Source: Armillaria gallica
Lineage: Eukaryota; Basidiomycota; Agaricomycetes; Agaricales; Physalacriaceae
Length of the DNA: 64,000 nucleotides
Assembly: GCA_037576215.1 (NCBI GenBank)
Contig: JBANDB010000003.1
Span: forward strand, 6,262,001 to 6,326,000
Reading direction: 5' to 3'
Shown here: one piece after another, positions 11,641 through 23,123 of the stretch
Position numbering within the stretch: the stretch's first letter is position 1
Layout: every line of letters starts with the position of its first letter
The notes under the pieces: model-generated
What the model saw: the letters and a program-made list of their open reading frames with translations, nothing else
Database searches by the model: none
What the model was told of the DNA's origin: nothing
Position numbers and translations under genes: made by a program

Positions 11641-12110
11641 TGGACAAGTCGTATCAAACGAATGTGGCAGGCGGGAGAAGGAGGAGAGTTGTCTTGGAAT
11701 ACTAAGGCATTCAGCGGCAGAATTAAATAGTTCTTCAAGACAATATTTGTCTTGATTGAACGTTGGAGCTAAAGTCGAGTATCGACTTTACCATTGATCT
11801 AAATCACAGTCTGATTTACGATATGATCGAAGCTAGTAGTGGTTAAACAAAAGGTGGCGCCGGCGAGTGTGATGGCATCCGTCCTCAATGGTGAAATTCC
11901 TAGAACCATTTTGTCATGCAGACATTGTCTGGTGTCTTTCAAGCAACCGAGAGCCTGGTTGCCATTTTTCAATACCCGTTGATTCCTGCCTTCATTGCCT
12001 CTCTTGGTCTTGCGCTGTGATTTTCAACGGAGCCGAAACTGGAACAAAAACTTTGTGATTGCAATTAGGATGAGAAGTCAGGTTATCCCCGTTCAAGACT
12101 ATAATTTAAA
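11641..12110. other. Upstream region of the zinc-finger gene
   Basis: Presumed promoter of the minus-strand zinc-finger gene. An AT-rich GAACTATTTAATTC-like stretch on the minus strand lies about 85-100 bp upstream of its ATG. No gene seen. Confidence 0.3.
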
Positions 12111-12269
12111 ATGTCGATGATTTCGATTCAATTAGTACTCGAAGAAGGAAAAGATGATTTATCCATGGTAGTACGCAATGGCAAAGTCAGCGTGCCAACA
12201 TCGGCAACTAGCCTTAATGCGGCCATTGCGCGGTCACGTTTCATTGATCGCGACTCTATGATCGAGTAA
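12111..12269 (+). CDS. Possible 52-residue small protein or first exon
   Basis: An ATG at 12111 opens a frame MSMISIQLVLEEGKDDLSMV that runs to SRFIDRDSMIE and TAA. The stop lies inside GAGTAAGTAT, an excellent splice donor, so this could equally be a first exon (ending SMIE). The composition looks coding, but no family is recognised and no second exon could be assigned. Confidence 0.3.
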   Translation: MSMISIQLVLEEGKDDLSMVVRNGKVSVPTSATSLNAAIARSRFIDRDSMIE

Positions 12270-14075
12270 GTATTGGCCAAGTATACGGGATTGGGTATCA
12301 AGGCGCTCAAGTTTTCACTCCCTCGGTTCTATTATAAATATCTCACTTTGTTTTCACTAAGTTCACCATATTAGGAATAAAACACCAAGTACTTGGACAA
12401 GTCACGCACGCCGAACCGGGGCAAGTCACCTATGTCCTTAATTTAGAATGAGAAAAATTTTACGCAGTAATATAAAGGCTCAACACAAAGGACCCGTTGC
12501 TACCCAGGCCATCATTGTCCTGATTTAGCTCTAGATCATCCGCTGCAGATTCGGCGGTGTACTATGTTATCTACGATGCATAAACCATACACCTTCGACT
12601 CTGGACTCATATAAATCCATGACTCCTGAAGTCAAAGGCTTTAAGGTCAAGTTTGGCTTACACAAAAATCGATTTCCTCCTTCGAGGGCAGCAGAATGAT
12701 AAATAGATAGTTAAGGTATATCCAGAACTCATGTGCTCATGGCCGAGGATAAAGCACGAATATCGTCTCTCAATCTTTCTTCGAAGTTCGTGTGGTGGTT
12801 CGATTACTTTTCATCATTGGTTGCACTGCCTTTGCCGCGAGGAGTGGGCTTCTAACGAAGTACATACCGTCATTCAATTGAAAAAATACGCCTAACGAAT
12901 CGATGAACTCTGGTTACTAAGGGTCATACGAAGACTTGAAAGGCACGATGTTATACTAAAGCTACGTTAACAAAGCCTCGATATCGGATCCAGGCTCCTA
13001 GTGAGCAACTAAAAGAAGGACGTACCCGAAGCACAAAATGTGGCGCTGTCTGAGGGGCGGCCTGATGATAACCTTTCTAATTGTAAAGCAGTTGACCACA
13101 TAGTCAGAGCTCTCGTGATGATTACTAGGCTGTGCGCAGGCCCAATCTCGAGATGGAGACGGCACCCAGAACGAGGCCAAACCGCGACCAACTACAAAGA
13201 CAATTTAGTGCTCCCGCGGTCACTTCCAGTTCGAACGATCTATCAGTAGTGACTGTCCTTCGGTAACCGAGGACTCCAGTGTTTTTTTTTCGACATGAAT
13301 TCTTGAAGTTGGTTATTTAAATTTGTCCTGAGAACATAGGCAAAAATATCTTCCACAAGCACAGTTACGCTTCCTTCAGTCGCTGGATGGTATTGCTTTG
13401 ATGTGATGAGCAAAAAGTACCGAGTCATCAAAGATGATCATACCGGTAAGATGATGCACAGAAGTGAGTAAACAAGAAGATTATCATCTTGCAAACGCAT
13501 TCATTCTCTGGTCGACGGTAGCCGGCCTTACAGAACTCTGTCGAACATGTTGCGACCTGAGATAAGCCTTGAGGACGAGAGCCTAGAGGAAAGAGCATAT
13601 ACAAATTCCACGGTGGCTCCATCAGCCGCAATCCCCATTTGAAGCTCTTTAGAGCTTTTACTTCAAACCACCATGGGTTTTTCCTCATCCTGCGATGAGC
13701 ACAATTCCCCTTCAGCTGTACATGCCGTACCTCATCCCTACCCTTGAAATGCTGTTTTCGCCAGCAAATGCAGGCTCCAGAAGCTCTCCCCGGCAGCGTC
13801 CGTATTGTGTCACATTTGTGGCCAAAACCGATATCCATTCGAGACCAGCATATCTTACTAGGCATCATGTTGGTGATTTTGACCTCAGTTTGGCGACGAG
13901 AAGATCAGCGTTTTCCAAAAAGCAACAGAACTGTGGAAGAGAAGAGGTACGAAGTTGTTGATAAGCGTGCTCCGATTTTCGCTCAAAATTTGTAAATGAA
14001 AGCAAGATCTTATCTTATCACGCTTGTTCGCTTTCTTCTCTTACCCTCACATCCCCGTCGATTCTTTGCCAAACA
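12270..14075. other. AT-rich intergenic stretch
   Basis: Overlapping open frames on both strands at 13428-13995 show no domain and contradict each other. Nothing else is supported. Confidence 0.35.
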
Positions 14076-16560
14076 ATGCCTAGCTTCAAGTTGCCACCAG
14101 ACTTCAAAATGCCTGACCTCAGTACTCCAGTCGAATTTCCCGTCGAATATTCAGAAAAAAGCATGTCCGGACGTGAAATGGTGGACGCAGTGATAGCGGG
14201 GGTTAACAATGAGCTAGTGCTGTGAGTATCTCTACTTTTTAAGCTTGAAAAAAGATGCTAAGACGTACACCACCACAGAGGTGACGCGAAAATCCTTTTT
14301 CGACAAGGAAAATACTCCGAATCTGCTGCCGCTGGCATACAGGCAGCCCGTAACCTTGTCGGAGAGAATTTTACTCTTCCCAGGGTGGCAGGACACGACG
14401 ATAGTGTACGATGTAACCTTTACGAGTCATTTAACCCCCACGTTCGGCGATACTTGATGGCATGTTGCAATGGAGTAGCGGAAGCCCTGGTTCATCAGAA
14501 TAGACTTGAGGAGGTAAGTCTCCAAGAGCTTTACTTTGGATATTTACGATATTGTTGATTAGGCTTTGGCCTGGTACGAAGAAGTTGAGATCCTTCATCT
14601 GCACTGCAGCTTCGAATCGCCAAAACCACTTTTCGGTAAGTTTCATACGCGATTTTTTTCTTCCCCTGCTCGAGTTTCTTTCAGACTGGAAAGACTTTCA
14701 CTTTGATTTACCCGATATGACTCTCCAGCACACCATCGCCAAAACAGCCATGGCCGACATATATCTCCGACTTGGAAATACTGGCCGCGCGTCGTACACT
14801 CGATGGAGGTGCTTCACTATCTATCAACATATGTCGGCCCCGCATCATTCCGGGGAGATCAAGATCCTAAACAATGTACACTCCCTGGCAGACCTGCTGA
14901 AGCTCCGTCATCCGGATCCCTCTCGCACTCCAACCTTGGAGGTAACTGATCCGGGTTTGCAAGTCCGTGGTTCGTGGAAACGCCTCCACACTAAGGCAGG
15001 GAGTGGCATTGCGCCTCGCAGCAACTTTGCTAGCTTTATCTGGAAAGGTGGTCTTTCTCCTCGAGTTGATACTACGACGTGGTCCTGACATTTGTATAAA
15101 CGTAGGGAAACTGTACGTAGCTGGAGGCTATCAAGGCATCGCCATAGGACCTTATTACCGTGATATCTGGTGTCTGGATCTCACTGCACGCGACGGCTGG
15201 AAAGAACTCACCAAATATCCTGTTGTCGAGCCCGAATACCGGTGTCTCATGCGAACCTGGACGATGAAGGTTTACAAGGACAAAGCGTACCTGTTCACGG
15301 GTAAAAGACAAGTCGATTTCTTTGACCTAGAGAAAGGCCAGTGGGGCTCAATCAGCACCACGTACGAGCGCACCACGGCGGACAAACGCGCTGGAATGGA
15401 AAACTGGCTATATCCCCACTCCATGGTGGACGATGCGTGCATGGAAATCGCGGACGGAAAACTATACGTATTCGGTGGGACACACAACGACAACAAAGTT
15501 GGATGCAATCTTTTAGTGGCGCTCGACCTCGAGACCAAAAAGTGGCGCCGTCTAGGTGGACACCTTCATCCCAAGGCGGATCCTCTGGCTCCGGATCCAC
15601 GGAAGACGGCGATGAGCTGGGTCAACAAAGAACAGGATCGGTTATTCATCTTGGGTGGTGAGGCAAATCGTCCGGCAGCGACACGAGGAGACCCGGTATA
15701 TGCAAACGACAGCTTCATCTTCGAGAACATGTGGAGTTGGCACATACCCATGGAGAAGTGGCGTAGGGAGCGTATGTCGGGCAACTTGCCCTCCGCACGA
15801 TCTGAGGTTGCTCATGCTTTCGTAAGTGTCTGTGTAACAATCTTCTATTTCTCTTACGTTTTTGCGTCAAGAACCCCGTCCTGAACAAGTTCTTACTCTT
15901 TGGAGGGTATTCGACTGGCCAAGATACGATCGTTCTGTCGGATGAGCCCGGAGGTAGAGGCATGAGCTTCAAGTTCACTTACTTCGCCGACACGTCTATG
16001 TACGATCCCGCTCCGGTGACTGGTAATCCGGACGCAACACCAACCATGAAGGCACCTAAATGGAAACACGTTCTCACAAGGGGATTCCCGACGTACAGGT
16101 ACTTCATCCTGACTGCCCCGCGTTTCTATGCTGATCAGCAAATGCCCTTAGATGCCAAGCGAACCTCATCGTTGATCCCGACAATGGCAAGACATACATG
16201 TTCGGCGGATACACCAACACGCAACTCGTGCCGATGTGCAAGCAGAACCAGTCGCCGTATGTCAAGGCCTTCAACGACTTGTGGCAATTGAAACTCGATA
16301 CCCCCGGAGGTGATTTTGCGGATGTCGATGTCGAGGAGGAAGCGTTGAATGCGAGGGCTGGGCCGTGGCGGAGGTGTTTTAACTGTGCATCAACAGGATA
16401 TATACATAAATGCGGAGGTATGTTTTTCCAGTTTATTTTCCAGAGGATCTGATGGTCCGCTGCAGGTTCTTGTGGAGGACGTGCGTACTTTTGTGGAAAG
16501 GAGTGTCTGAGAGAAGGCTGGAAGGCCCACAAAGAGCGACATCGTTGTAGGAAAGCATAA
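14076..16560 (+). CDS. TPR-like / kelch-repeat protein with C-terminal MYND finger
   Basis: ATG at 14076 (MPSFKLPPDFKMPDLSTPVE), stop TAA 16558-16560, several short introns. The N-terminal third is helical and TPR-like (ILFRQGKYSESAAAGIQAAR, ALAWYEEVEILHLHC, AMADIYLRLGNTGRAS). The middle carries kelch-type blades: KLYVAGGYQGIAIGPYYRDI, AYLFTGKRQVDFFDLEKGQW, KLYVFGGTHNDNKVGCNLLV, RLFILGGEANRP, FLLFGGYSTGQDTIVL and TYMFGGYTNTQLVPMCKQ. The C-terminus is a MYND zinc finger: CFNCASTGYIHKCG, then CGGRAYFCGKECLREGWKAH and a final H..RC. Kelch propellers and MYND fingers are protein-interaction modules, so this is probably a cytosolic or nuclear scaffold. The exact partner is unknown. Confidence 0.85.
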
Positions 16561-16719
16561 ATGATGATAAGCGTGTCGAAGCATCTTGGAAATATTATTA
16601 TTCAATGTATACGTGGTACTTGAGGTATCCGAATTATCTAGTATTAATATGAACTGTATGGCGGTACGTACTACTTTTCAGGGCGAATAAAGATATATGA
16701 TCCTTTCCAACATGTACGA

Positions 16720-17400
16720 TCAACACAATGCACGGTCGGTACTGACCATCCGTAGTACATTCTCTAAATATCGTTTCTGTTCCAAAAGTTGACGTCGCCT
16801 CAAGCTGTACACTTGAGCCCTGCCCGCGTTGAGCATTCTGGTAACATGGAGGGCCCTCAGATCCGTGGGATCCGGGTCAAAGGTTGCGCCAAGTAAAAGA
16901 CTGATATGTTCAACATCCGCCTCGATATGGAAAAGTCTATGGGCGATATCTTTTGGTTCTTGGCATGGCGCCGAAATGAAAAGACTGCATTTCGGACAGA
17001 TCCGTTGCTCGTTAATGGATTCTCTGAAGCAACGATCGAAAAGCGAATTCAAAGAGACGCTGGTCTGGTTTGACACTACAAGATTCTGGTTGGTTACAAC
17101 ATCGATGCAGGAGTTAGAAACGCTCAACTTATCGGAACGGAAAAGGGAAGGTGCTTGAGTCAAGAAAATGAAACGGTGAGCTGGAGTGGGGGATATTCGT
17201 ATCACCCTGCCTGGGGCGATTATAAGAAAAATTGAGAATAAGGAGGCTCGGGCCTCAGCGATCACCGCCTGACGTTTGAAGAGAACAAAGGTGGACTGGG
17301 AGCAGACGTTGTTCGATGGATGTGGTTGCACCCAATACTGACCTCTCCCATAGCTTGGACCCAGCTTTGCTGTCGACGGAGCTTCAGGACAACATCATGA
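16720..17400 (-). CDS. Conserved-looking hypothetical protein
   Basis: The minus-strand frame ends at TGA 16720-16722. Its C-terminal 130 residues look coding: DRCFRESINEQRICPKCSLF, then a helical region FHIEADVEHISLLLGATFDP, DLRALHVTRMLNAG and a Arg/Gln-rich end SLRRRQLLEQKRYLENVLRM. The CPKC motif has no obvious partner pair. The true start is not determined; the frame upstream of about 17160 is probably intronic or an earlier exon extends to about 17500. No function is claimed. Confidence 0.5.
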
Positions 17401-18428
17401 CTGGTCGAAGGGGATTTCACGACAAAAGAAAGCAGGGTCCAATTTCTATCATTCAACAGCGATCTTTGATTTTCATTGTGAAGAGCACAGCCTTGGTTCC
17501 TTATGTCGATGAAGCAGGGCGCTGAGCCTCCGCATCCACTTGTAGGAGTAAGCGAGAGAGCAGATACCTGAGCAATTTTCTTCATTATGCATTCCAGGAG
17601 CCAGGAAAGTCTGCAAGGTGTGATCACGAACTATATTGACTTGGAGGTCCGAGTCGTCGCAGTAACAATAGTCACCGATCCGGCCTCCGATCCGCCTTCT
17701 ACAGAGGCGCTGTTACTCGACGCTGTCAGCTCCATTTTCTGATCAGATCTGAACTACTATACAGGTTCCAGGTAGCACCTGGCTTGAAGATATCTCACTG
17801 ATAATTGGAGGGTTTGGTAAGTCATCTTCTACAAGTAGGCGAGTATCGATCCATTTGTGAAGTCTGCGTTCCCGCGCCCAGTCTCAAAGTTTGTCGAAAT
17901 TGAGGCATGAATGCGCCTGGGTGCTGTATCAAGTGGCTATTCGACTGGTGCTGCCGCGCTTATGCCGACCTCCGAAGATTGACTCGAGCCGGTCGGCTTT
18001 AGTCCATGATCAGTTCATTTCCAGACACTATTTAGTCCTTTAGAATCAATGGCTGTTGATGTTCAAGCGTCGGTAATGGTATGCTCTTGAGGCGTTAGAA
18101 GGTGTATCATCCGTTACAGCAATGATTACAGCTATTTGCATGCACGGTGATGGTCAATCGCAGTTTTGCGATGAGAAAAGACACATTGGACTTGAATCCG
18201 CCATAAACCAAGATCCTTTCTTACATGAACCGTCCGTGCCACGCCTAGACCTCTATACTTCCTGTTACAAGTCCACAAAACCTACTCTAGACGAGACAAT
18301 GATATACCTGCTTTGACAAGATGAGGAGGTATTTGCTCAGAACCTTGTTTACGACGAAGTTCAAACCACTCGCAACTTAAGACGCACGTTACTGCCAAGC
18401 TGTATACAAACAGCTGTAAATACTTATT
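17401..18428. other. Intergenic, little supported
   Basis: May contain a first exon of the preceding minus-strand gene near 17400-17530. Otherwise I see no gene or repeat. Confidence 0.3.
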
Positions 18429-20772
18429 CTATACGGTTTCCAGTCTTTTATCTTGCACTTTGCCTATCGAACCTCCTTCGGAATGGACAAGGTCGTCTCC
18501 AAAGGTCGCGGCGATTTCCTCTAGTGTCTTTCCCTTGGTTCTATGCACACGATAAATTTGCGCCGATATAGACAAAGTTGGAAGGGCTTACTCAGGAAAG
18601 TATACGAATATTCCGACTGCAGCCACAAAGGTCGTCGCAACGAAGATGTCTGCCAGAATGTTGGGATCGATCTTGCTGGACTGATGAAACAACTTACAAT
18701 AGAAGTCCGCACCGATGTTCGCGAAAGCCTATTAAGAAAGCAATTCAGCAACCAAAATGGTCGAAGTTCAAAAGATACAAACACTAGGACCTGCTTCCGT
18801 GAGGGCAACATTCCATACAAAGTGTGACGTTGACGCTAATCCCATGCTGCAGCGGGGCGGATTACAGTTCCACAGATCATGGATCAAAGACTATGCGTAC
18901 GCACACTTTACTTCGTAAAAATACAGGGAGAACCTCGACACCATACAACCAGGTAGTACTATTCAGCCCTAGGTCTTTCGGCAACATATTCAATGGCTGT
19001 GATTGAGAAATAAGGACCAAAATACTCACAGTAGATGGCTGTAAACAAATAAATTCCGAGGACCGCAAATCCTTTTCCCGCGCTATTGTCGGATCCGGCG
19101 AAGTAACGCGTCATCAAAGCAGAGTAAAGAAGATCTACGCATAAAGCAGAAGCGCCCCATTTCAGGAGCTTTACGCGGCCGAATCTATCTAAGAAATATA
19201 TCTTTTCATGAATCAAGGACTGCGCATAGACATGTAGCATAGATCGTAAGGATGGGGCTTACCGAGAATACATTCATGATAAGACCCACCGTCCCGTAGA
19301 TGCCAGCCAGTAGGAGTATAGTTTGACCGGTGATGCCTAAATTCCTGTAAAGTGTTGTCTGGTAGTAGCCTCAAACTTCGAGTTATAGACTGAACCGTTG
19401 AAGTAATCAAGAAGTAATAAACTCACCAACAACATTGACTCCAGTCAAGGACGTCATGCTCTGCACGGCGACCGAGATAAGAATGCGCTTCTTGTACTTA
19501 GACCAGGCTTCAGCAAAAGTTTTCACTTCCGTGGACTTCAAATTAGGATGGTAAAGCTGATCTAAGCCTTGAAAATTTGCTGAACATACTTTTTCGAAGA
19601 GTATTTGTTCTCGCATATCATCAAATTCTTTGTGCAACTCTGCCTAGAAAGTCGTCTCAGCAGCACGTAGGACTGAGATCGAATACCTCTCACACCGGAA
19701 AGATCACCGCGAATTTGAGTGAACGCCATACGTGCTTCATCGTCGCGGCCTGAATTAATGAGCCATCTTGGAGACTCGGGGAGAAAGAATTGCAGGCCAA
19801 AGAAAAGAATGATCCCGGGTGGGATTTGAAGTGCCAGCGGGAATCGCCATTGAAAAGATGTCGTAGTGGGTGCGTATCCGCAGGCAAAGCTAAAAAAACG
19901 TGACGAGCAATAAGAATGCAGAATGGCCCGAAGCTTACCCGACCCAGTTAGCTGATGACAACGTGAAAATGACAGCTTAGTTGAGCTAAGAGATTCTTAC
20001 CAAGGAAAGTACCAAACCCTATCATATATCCTGAAAGTCCACCAATCAATCCACGGGACGCAGGTGGCCTATCAATGAATGTAAAGATTGATATGCCAGA
20101 CAGTCATCAGGACGTACGCAATCTCGGAGTTGTATATAGGAACAGTGCCAACGAGACCACCCCTATAGATGTACGCATTAGCAGATGCAAATCTCGGTGA
20201 ATCTACGACCAAGTTCATACACAGCAACGCCAGTTAGTATTCGCCCTACGAGAAACATCGCATAGTTCTGAGCTGATGTTTGAATGATCGTTCCCATGGT
20301 GACCTGTGCCGGGCTAATAACGCTCGGTTGATGAATAAACAAGACTATCATACCACCATGCACATCAACTGCATATATCGTCTCCGACCTAGGGAATCCC
20401 CGAAAATACTTTGCGTTATGGCTCCTACGGCTTCACCGGCGATGTACGTCGCAACTATAGCCCCAGTAGCTGCAGCGTTCGGATTTCCCATGTCTATAAA
20501 TACGTCGGTGAAGATGACGAAAGAAAAAGAGGAGAGCCCACAGTCTTTGAAGCTTTGATGGGCGATACTTGTGGTGATGATTCCCGTATCATATCTGTTA
20601 TGTCGGTCAGCTTCGGAAAATACTTCGGTTGTTGAGAGGATCAGTCCACAGACCCGAAGAGAAACGATCCTATGGAACCGTAGCCGTGGACATAAGACTT
20701 GATAGAATACGTTGCAAAAACAGTCATACCTAAGCCTGCGAAGGTCCCAAGTATAACGATGTAGCCATTCAT
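18429..20772 (-). CDS. MFS sugar transporter
   Basis: Stop TAG 18429-18431; the most likely ATG is at 20772 (MNGYIVILGTFAGLG), with a small upstream exon possible. Spliced exons give GSFLFGYDTGIITTSIAHQS (TM1 motif of the sugar porter family), TYIAGEAVGAITQSIFGDSL then GRRR, GRILTGVAV, ASRGLIGGLSGYMIGFGTFL, QWRFPLALQIPPGIILFFGL, PESPRWLINSGRDDEARMAF, an intracellular loop ending WSKYKKRILISVAVQSMTSL then TGVNVVG, DRFGRVKLLKWG, and the classical exit YFPETKGKTLEEIAATFGDD. About 12 membrane segments are expected. It probably takes up hexoses or related sugars by proton symport. The section around 18780-18860 is hard to splice by eye and may hide a defect. Confidence 0.8.
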
Positions 20773-20857
20773 ATTGCGCGTCTGAGTGTACCAACACAAC
20801 TTCGATCAAGAACGATCGATGATTGCTTTGTGTTATATTCCCCAGCGCCAAATGAAA

Positions 20858-21196
20858 TTAGACATAGCCGGCTGGTTCTGTGGGGTAGAGAACCCGAGCG
20901 CCATGTCCCATGGCAGGAAGATTAGGTCTCATGCCTAAGAACTCGTGGCGAGCGCCGGGTGAAGAGAACTCGACTCCTGAAATAGCGAACGGTGCGATGG
21001 ACCGATCACGTAGCTGTTTTACTATGTACGTGACCTCTCCGGCCCGTTGACGGACCGCTTTGCCTTCGGGCTTCTTGAGTCTCTCCTTTTCTTGCCTCTC
21101 ATCACTGCACTCGCAGCAATCAAAAGGTGCAATCAAGGCATGGTGGTACCAGAGCACCGTTGAGTAATAAAACTTCCCATCAACAGGTGTATATTG
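20858..21196 (-). CDS. C-terminal exon of a hypothetical protein
   Basis: An open minus-strand frame reads FYYSTVLWYHHALIAPFDCC, then a charged stretch ECSDERQEKERLKKPEGKAV, RQRAGEVTYIVKQLRDRSIA and a Pro/Gly-rich tail ending YPTEPAGYV and stop. There is no in-frame ATG near its 5' end, so it must be a downstream exon; upstream exons lie somewhere in 21200-21550 but could not be assigned. The low-complexity-free composition and single clean stop argue for a real gene. Family not recognised. Confidence 0.45.
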   Translation of the reverse strand, partial: QYTPVDGKFYYSTVLWYHHALIAPFDCCECSDERQEKERLKKPEGKAVRQRAGEVTYIVKQLRDRSIAPFAISGVEFSSPGARHEFLGMRPNLPAMGHGARVLYPTEPAGYV

Positions 21197-21609
21197 TCAT
21201 CTGTCTATGAGACTACGGGATAGCGTGATGCAGCTGTAAGCGCTCATCCATGACAATACTATCACTGCCTCCTGATTGTAGTAATTTCGTCGATCAGAGC
21301 AGAGGGAAGCCGAAAGTCAAGTAACATAATGAGATCAATAAGGGAAGGGAATTTGTTGAAGGAGAGCACAGAATGGGGATGGATGGCGAATTTGAGTTGT
21401 TGGGTCACACACTGCAATTTAGGAATGACGACAACGACAAAGCTCCGGAGGCAGGACAGGACTATGGGGCTATTGATCTGAAACAGAGAAAGGAACTCAC
21501 GATAGAGCAGAAAGGGGAATGAAAGGGCCGATGAAAGGGTCTAGAGGGTGGGGAAGGCATTAGCATGTGTATGACTTCGCAGAATGGGTATATATCTCCC
21601 TCGACATTT
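21197..21609. other. Intergenic or unassigned 5' exons
   Basis: Purine-rich plus-strand sequence between two minus-strand genes, possibly the 5' part of the hypothetical gene and the 3' flank of the HNH gene. No clear frame. Confidence 0.3.
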
Positions 21610-22867
21610 TTAGGCCCCGACGCCAATAACTTGATTCATGCGATTTAAGAGGGCGTTCTTCAATGCCTCCCCCGAACTTCCATCATATGCTAACACACTC
21701 AAGTCTTCCACATCACGGTCAGACTTATCAATGTATTCGGCAGCCCCGGAAAGATGCGCGACCTTGGCACAAGCAGCATGCAGGGTAAGGAGTGCCTCGG
21801 ATGGAACGGGCAAATTCTCTTGATCTGAAGTGGTGAATGTTACCTCCGTCGGCAATCGCCGTCGGTACTGGGGATAAAGATTTTGTACTTTGTAACAATT
21901 TGCGGCGTTCTGAGTGGTAGTGGAATCAGTAAGACTACCAGGTAAAGTAATAGCGTAATGCGCACCGTCTTCTCAAACCAGATTTCCAAGCGATCAAACC
22001 AGTCGTGGACATCGGATTGCATTGTCATAACATTGTAAAGAGAATGTACTTTGGCACCATTGAGTTGATTAACGTCGTAACCGAAACGTTTCAAAACTGC
22101 CAAGACTGAAGCGGTAGGGTCGAGCTGGCAAGGATAAGGACATCAACAATGTAGAAAAACAGATAAAGGCGTACCTTTGTGTTGTTTGGGTCTTGGCCAG
22201 ATACGTTAAAATATGTGGATTCCGGCACAATGTGTGCGCACTGGGTGTACACGGTGCCTGCTTCCCCAATCTCGTCCAGGGAAGCCGAAGTCTCGCCGAC
22301 TGTATTCTGGTCGTAGACGCCGGTCACTACGCACCGAAACCCGTCTCGGACGAGAGCCTAGAGAGTGTGAGTTCTCAACCAGAATGGCACGCACATCGCC
22401 ACTCACGAGATCCTTTGCCTCTTTATGGGTTTTGGGTGCCTCCCGGATTTTGGACCTCAGATCCCTCTTGAGGACATCAAACGACGGGCGTGACGGATGG
22501 TCTGAGGAAGCAGGTGTCCGACCTTTGAACTTCTTGACTGAGAGCCAGTTTCATGTCAAGGCTAGGCGTATTACACAGTGACGAAGAACTTACAGGGACG
22601 GATGAAATAGTCGATGAAAGTCTGCCCGAGTTGAGACAGCTTCGAATGATCCCCTGCACAAGAATGTATCACCTTGACGACTTCATGAAGCGCGGTGCGG
22701 GAAGGGGAATGGATAATCAAGTATCCCAGTACCCTTGCGTGAATCAACGCATGGCTATTGGATGTGACCGAATTTTCAAACTCGAGACAAACGTTATATG
22801 CACTAATATCATTCGCATCCAGGCCATCCGGGATCCCTGTGACGGGGGGAAGCGCAGCGGCAGGCAT
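21610..22867 (-). CDS. HNH_2-type nuclease-domain protein
   Basis: ATG at 22867 (MPAAALPPVTGIPDGLDAND), stop TAA 21610-21612, with a few introns. After a helical N-terminus (SQLGQTFIDYFIRP) comes the HNH-like core: RCVVTGVYD (paired cysteine area), TQCAHIVPESTYFNV (the AHI histidine motif), VHSLYNVMTMQSDVHDWFDR then LEIWFE. These match the fungal HNH_2 family, which is expanded in mushrooms and often has unknown targets. The tail AALCTLH-like helix and ALLNRMNQVIGVGA complete about 320 residues. The nuclease activity is a family-level inference; no protein partner is visible. Confidence 0.75.
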
Positions 22868-23123
22868 GATGCTAAGATGAAAGCAGGATGACGTATTTGC
22901 CTTTATTTGGCTCTGATATCATACAGTTAACTTGCAGATATTTTCATTCCCGAGTCCGATTCAGACCAAAATGTGCTGAAACTAGACTTGAGCGATCGTG
23001 TAGGACTGTCGTTAGCGAAGTGATCACGCACTTGCCATGCCATTGATCGATTTAGACGTACAACATTTCTTACAGAGATCGGAAACGAAAAGTACGAACG
23101 GTACGACGCAATCATCTGAAACA

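Noticed and set aside
13428..13995. Overlapping 146-codon minus and 83-88-codon plus frames
   Set aside because: No domain, no splice logic and mutual overlap; cannot choose a strand.
17262..17627. 121-codon minus-strand frame as a first exon of the 16.7 kb gene
   Set aside because: Possible but no convincing donor-acceptor pair joining it in frame; left unassigned.
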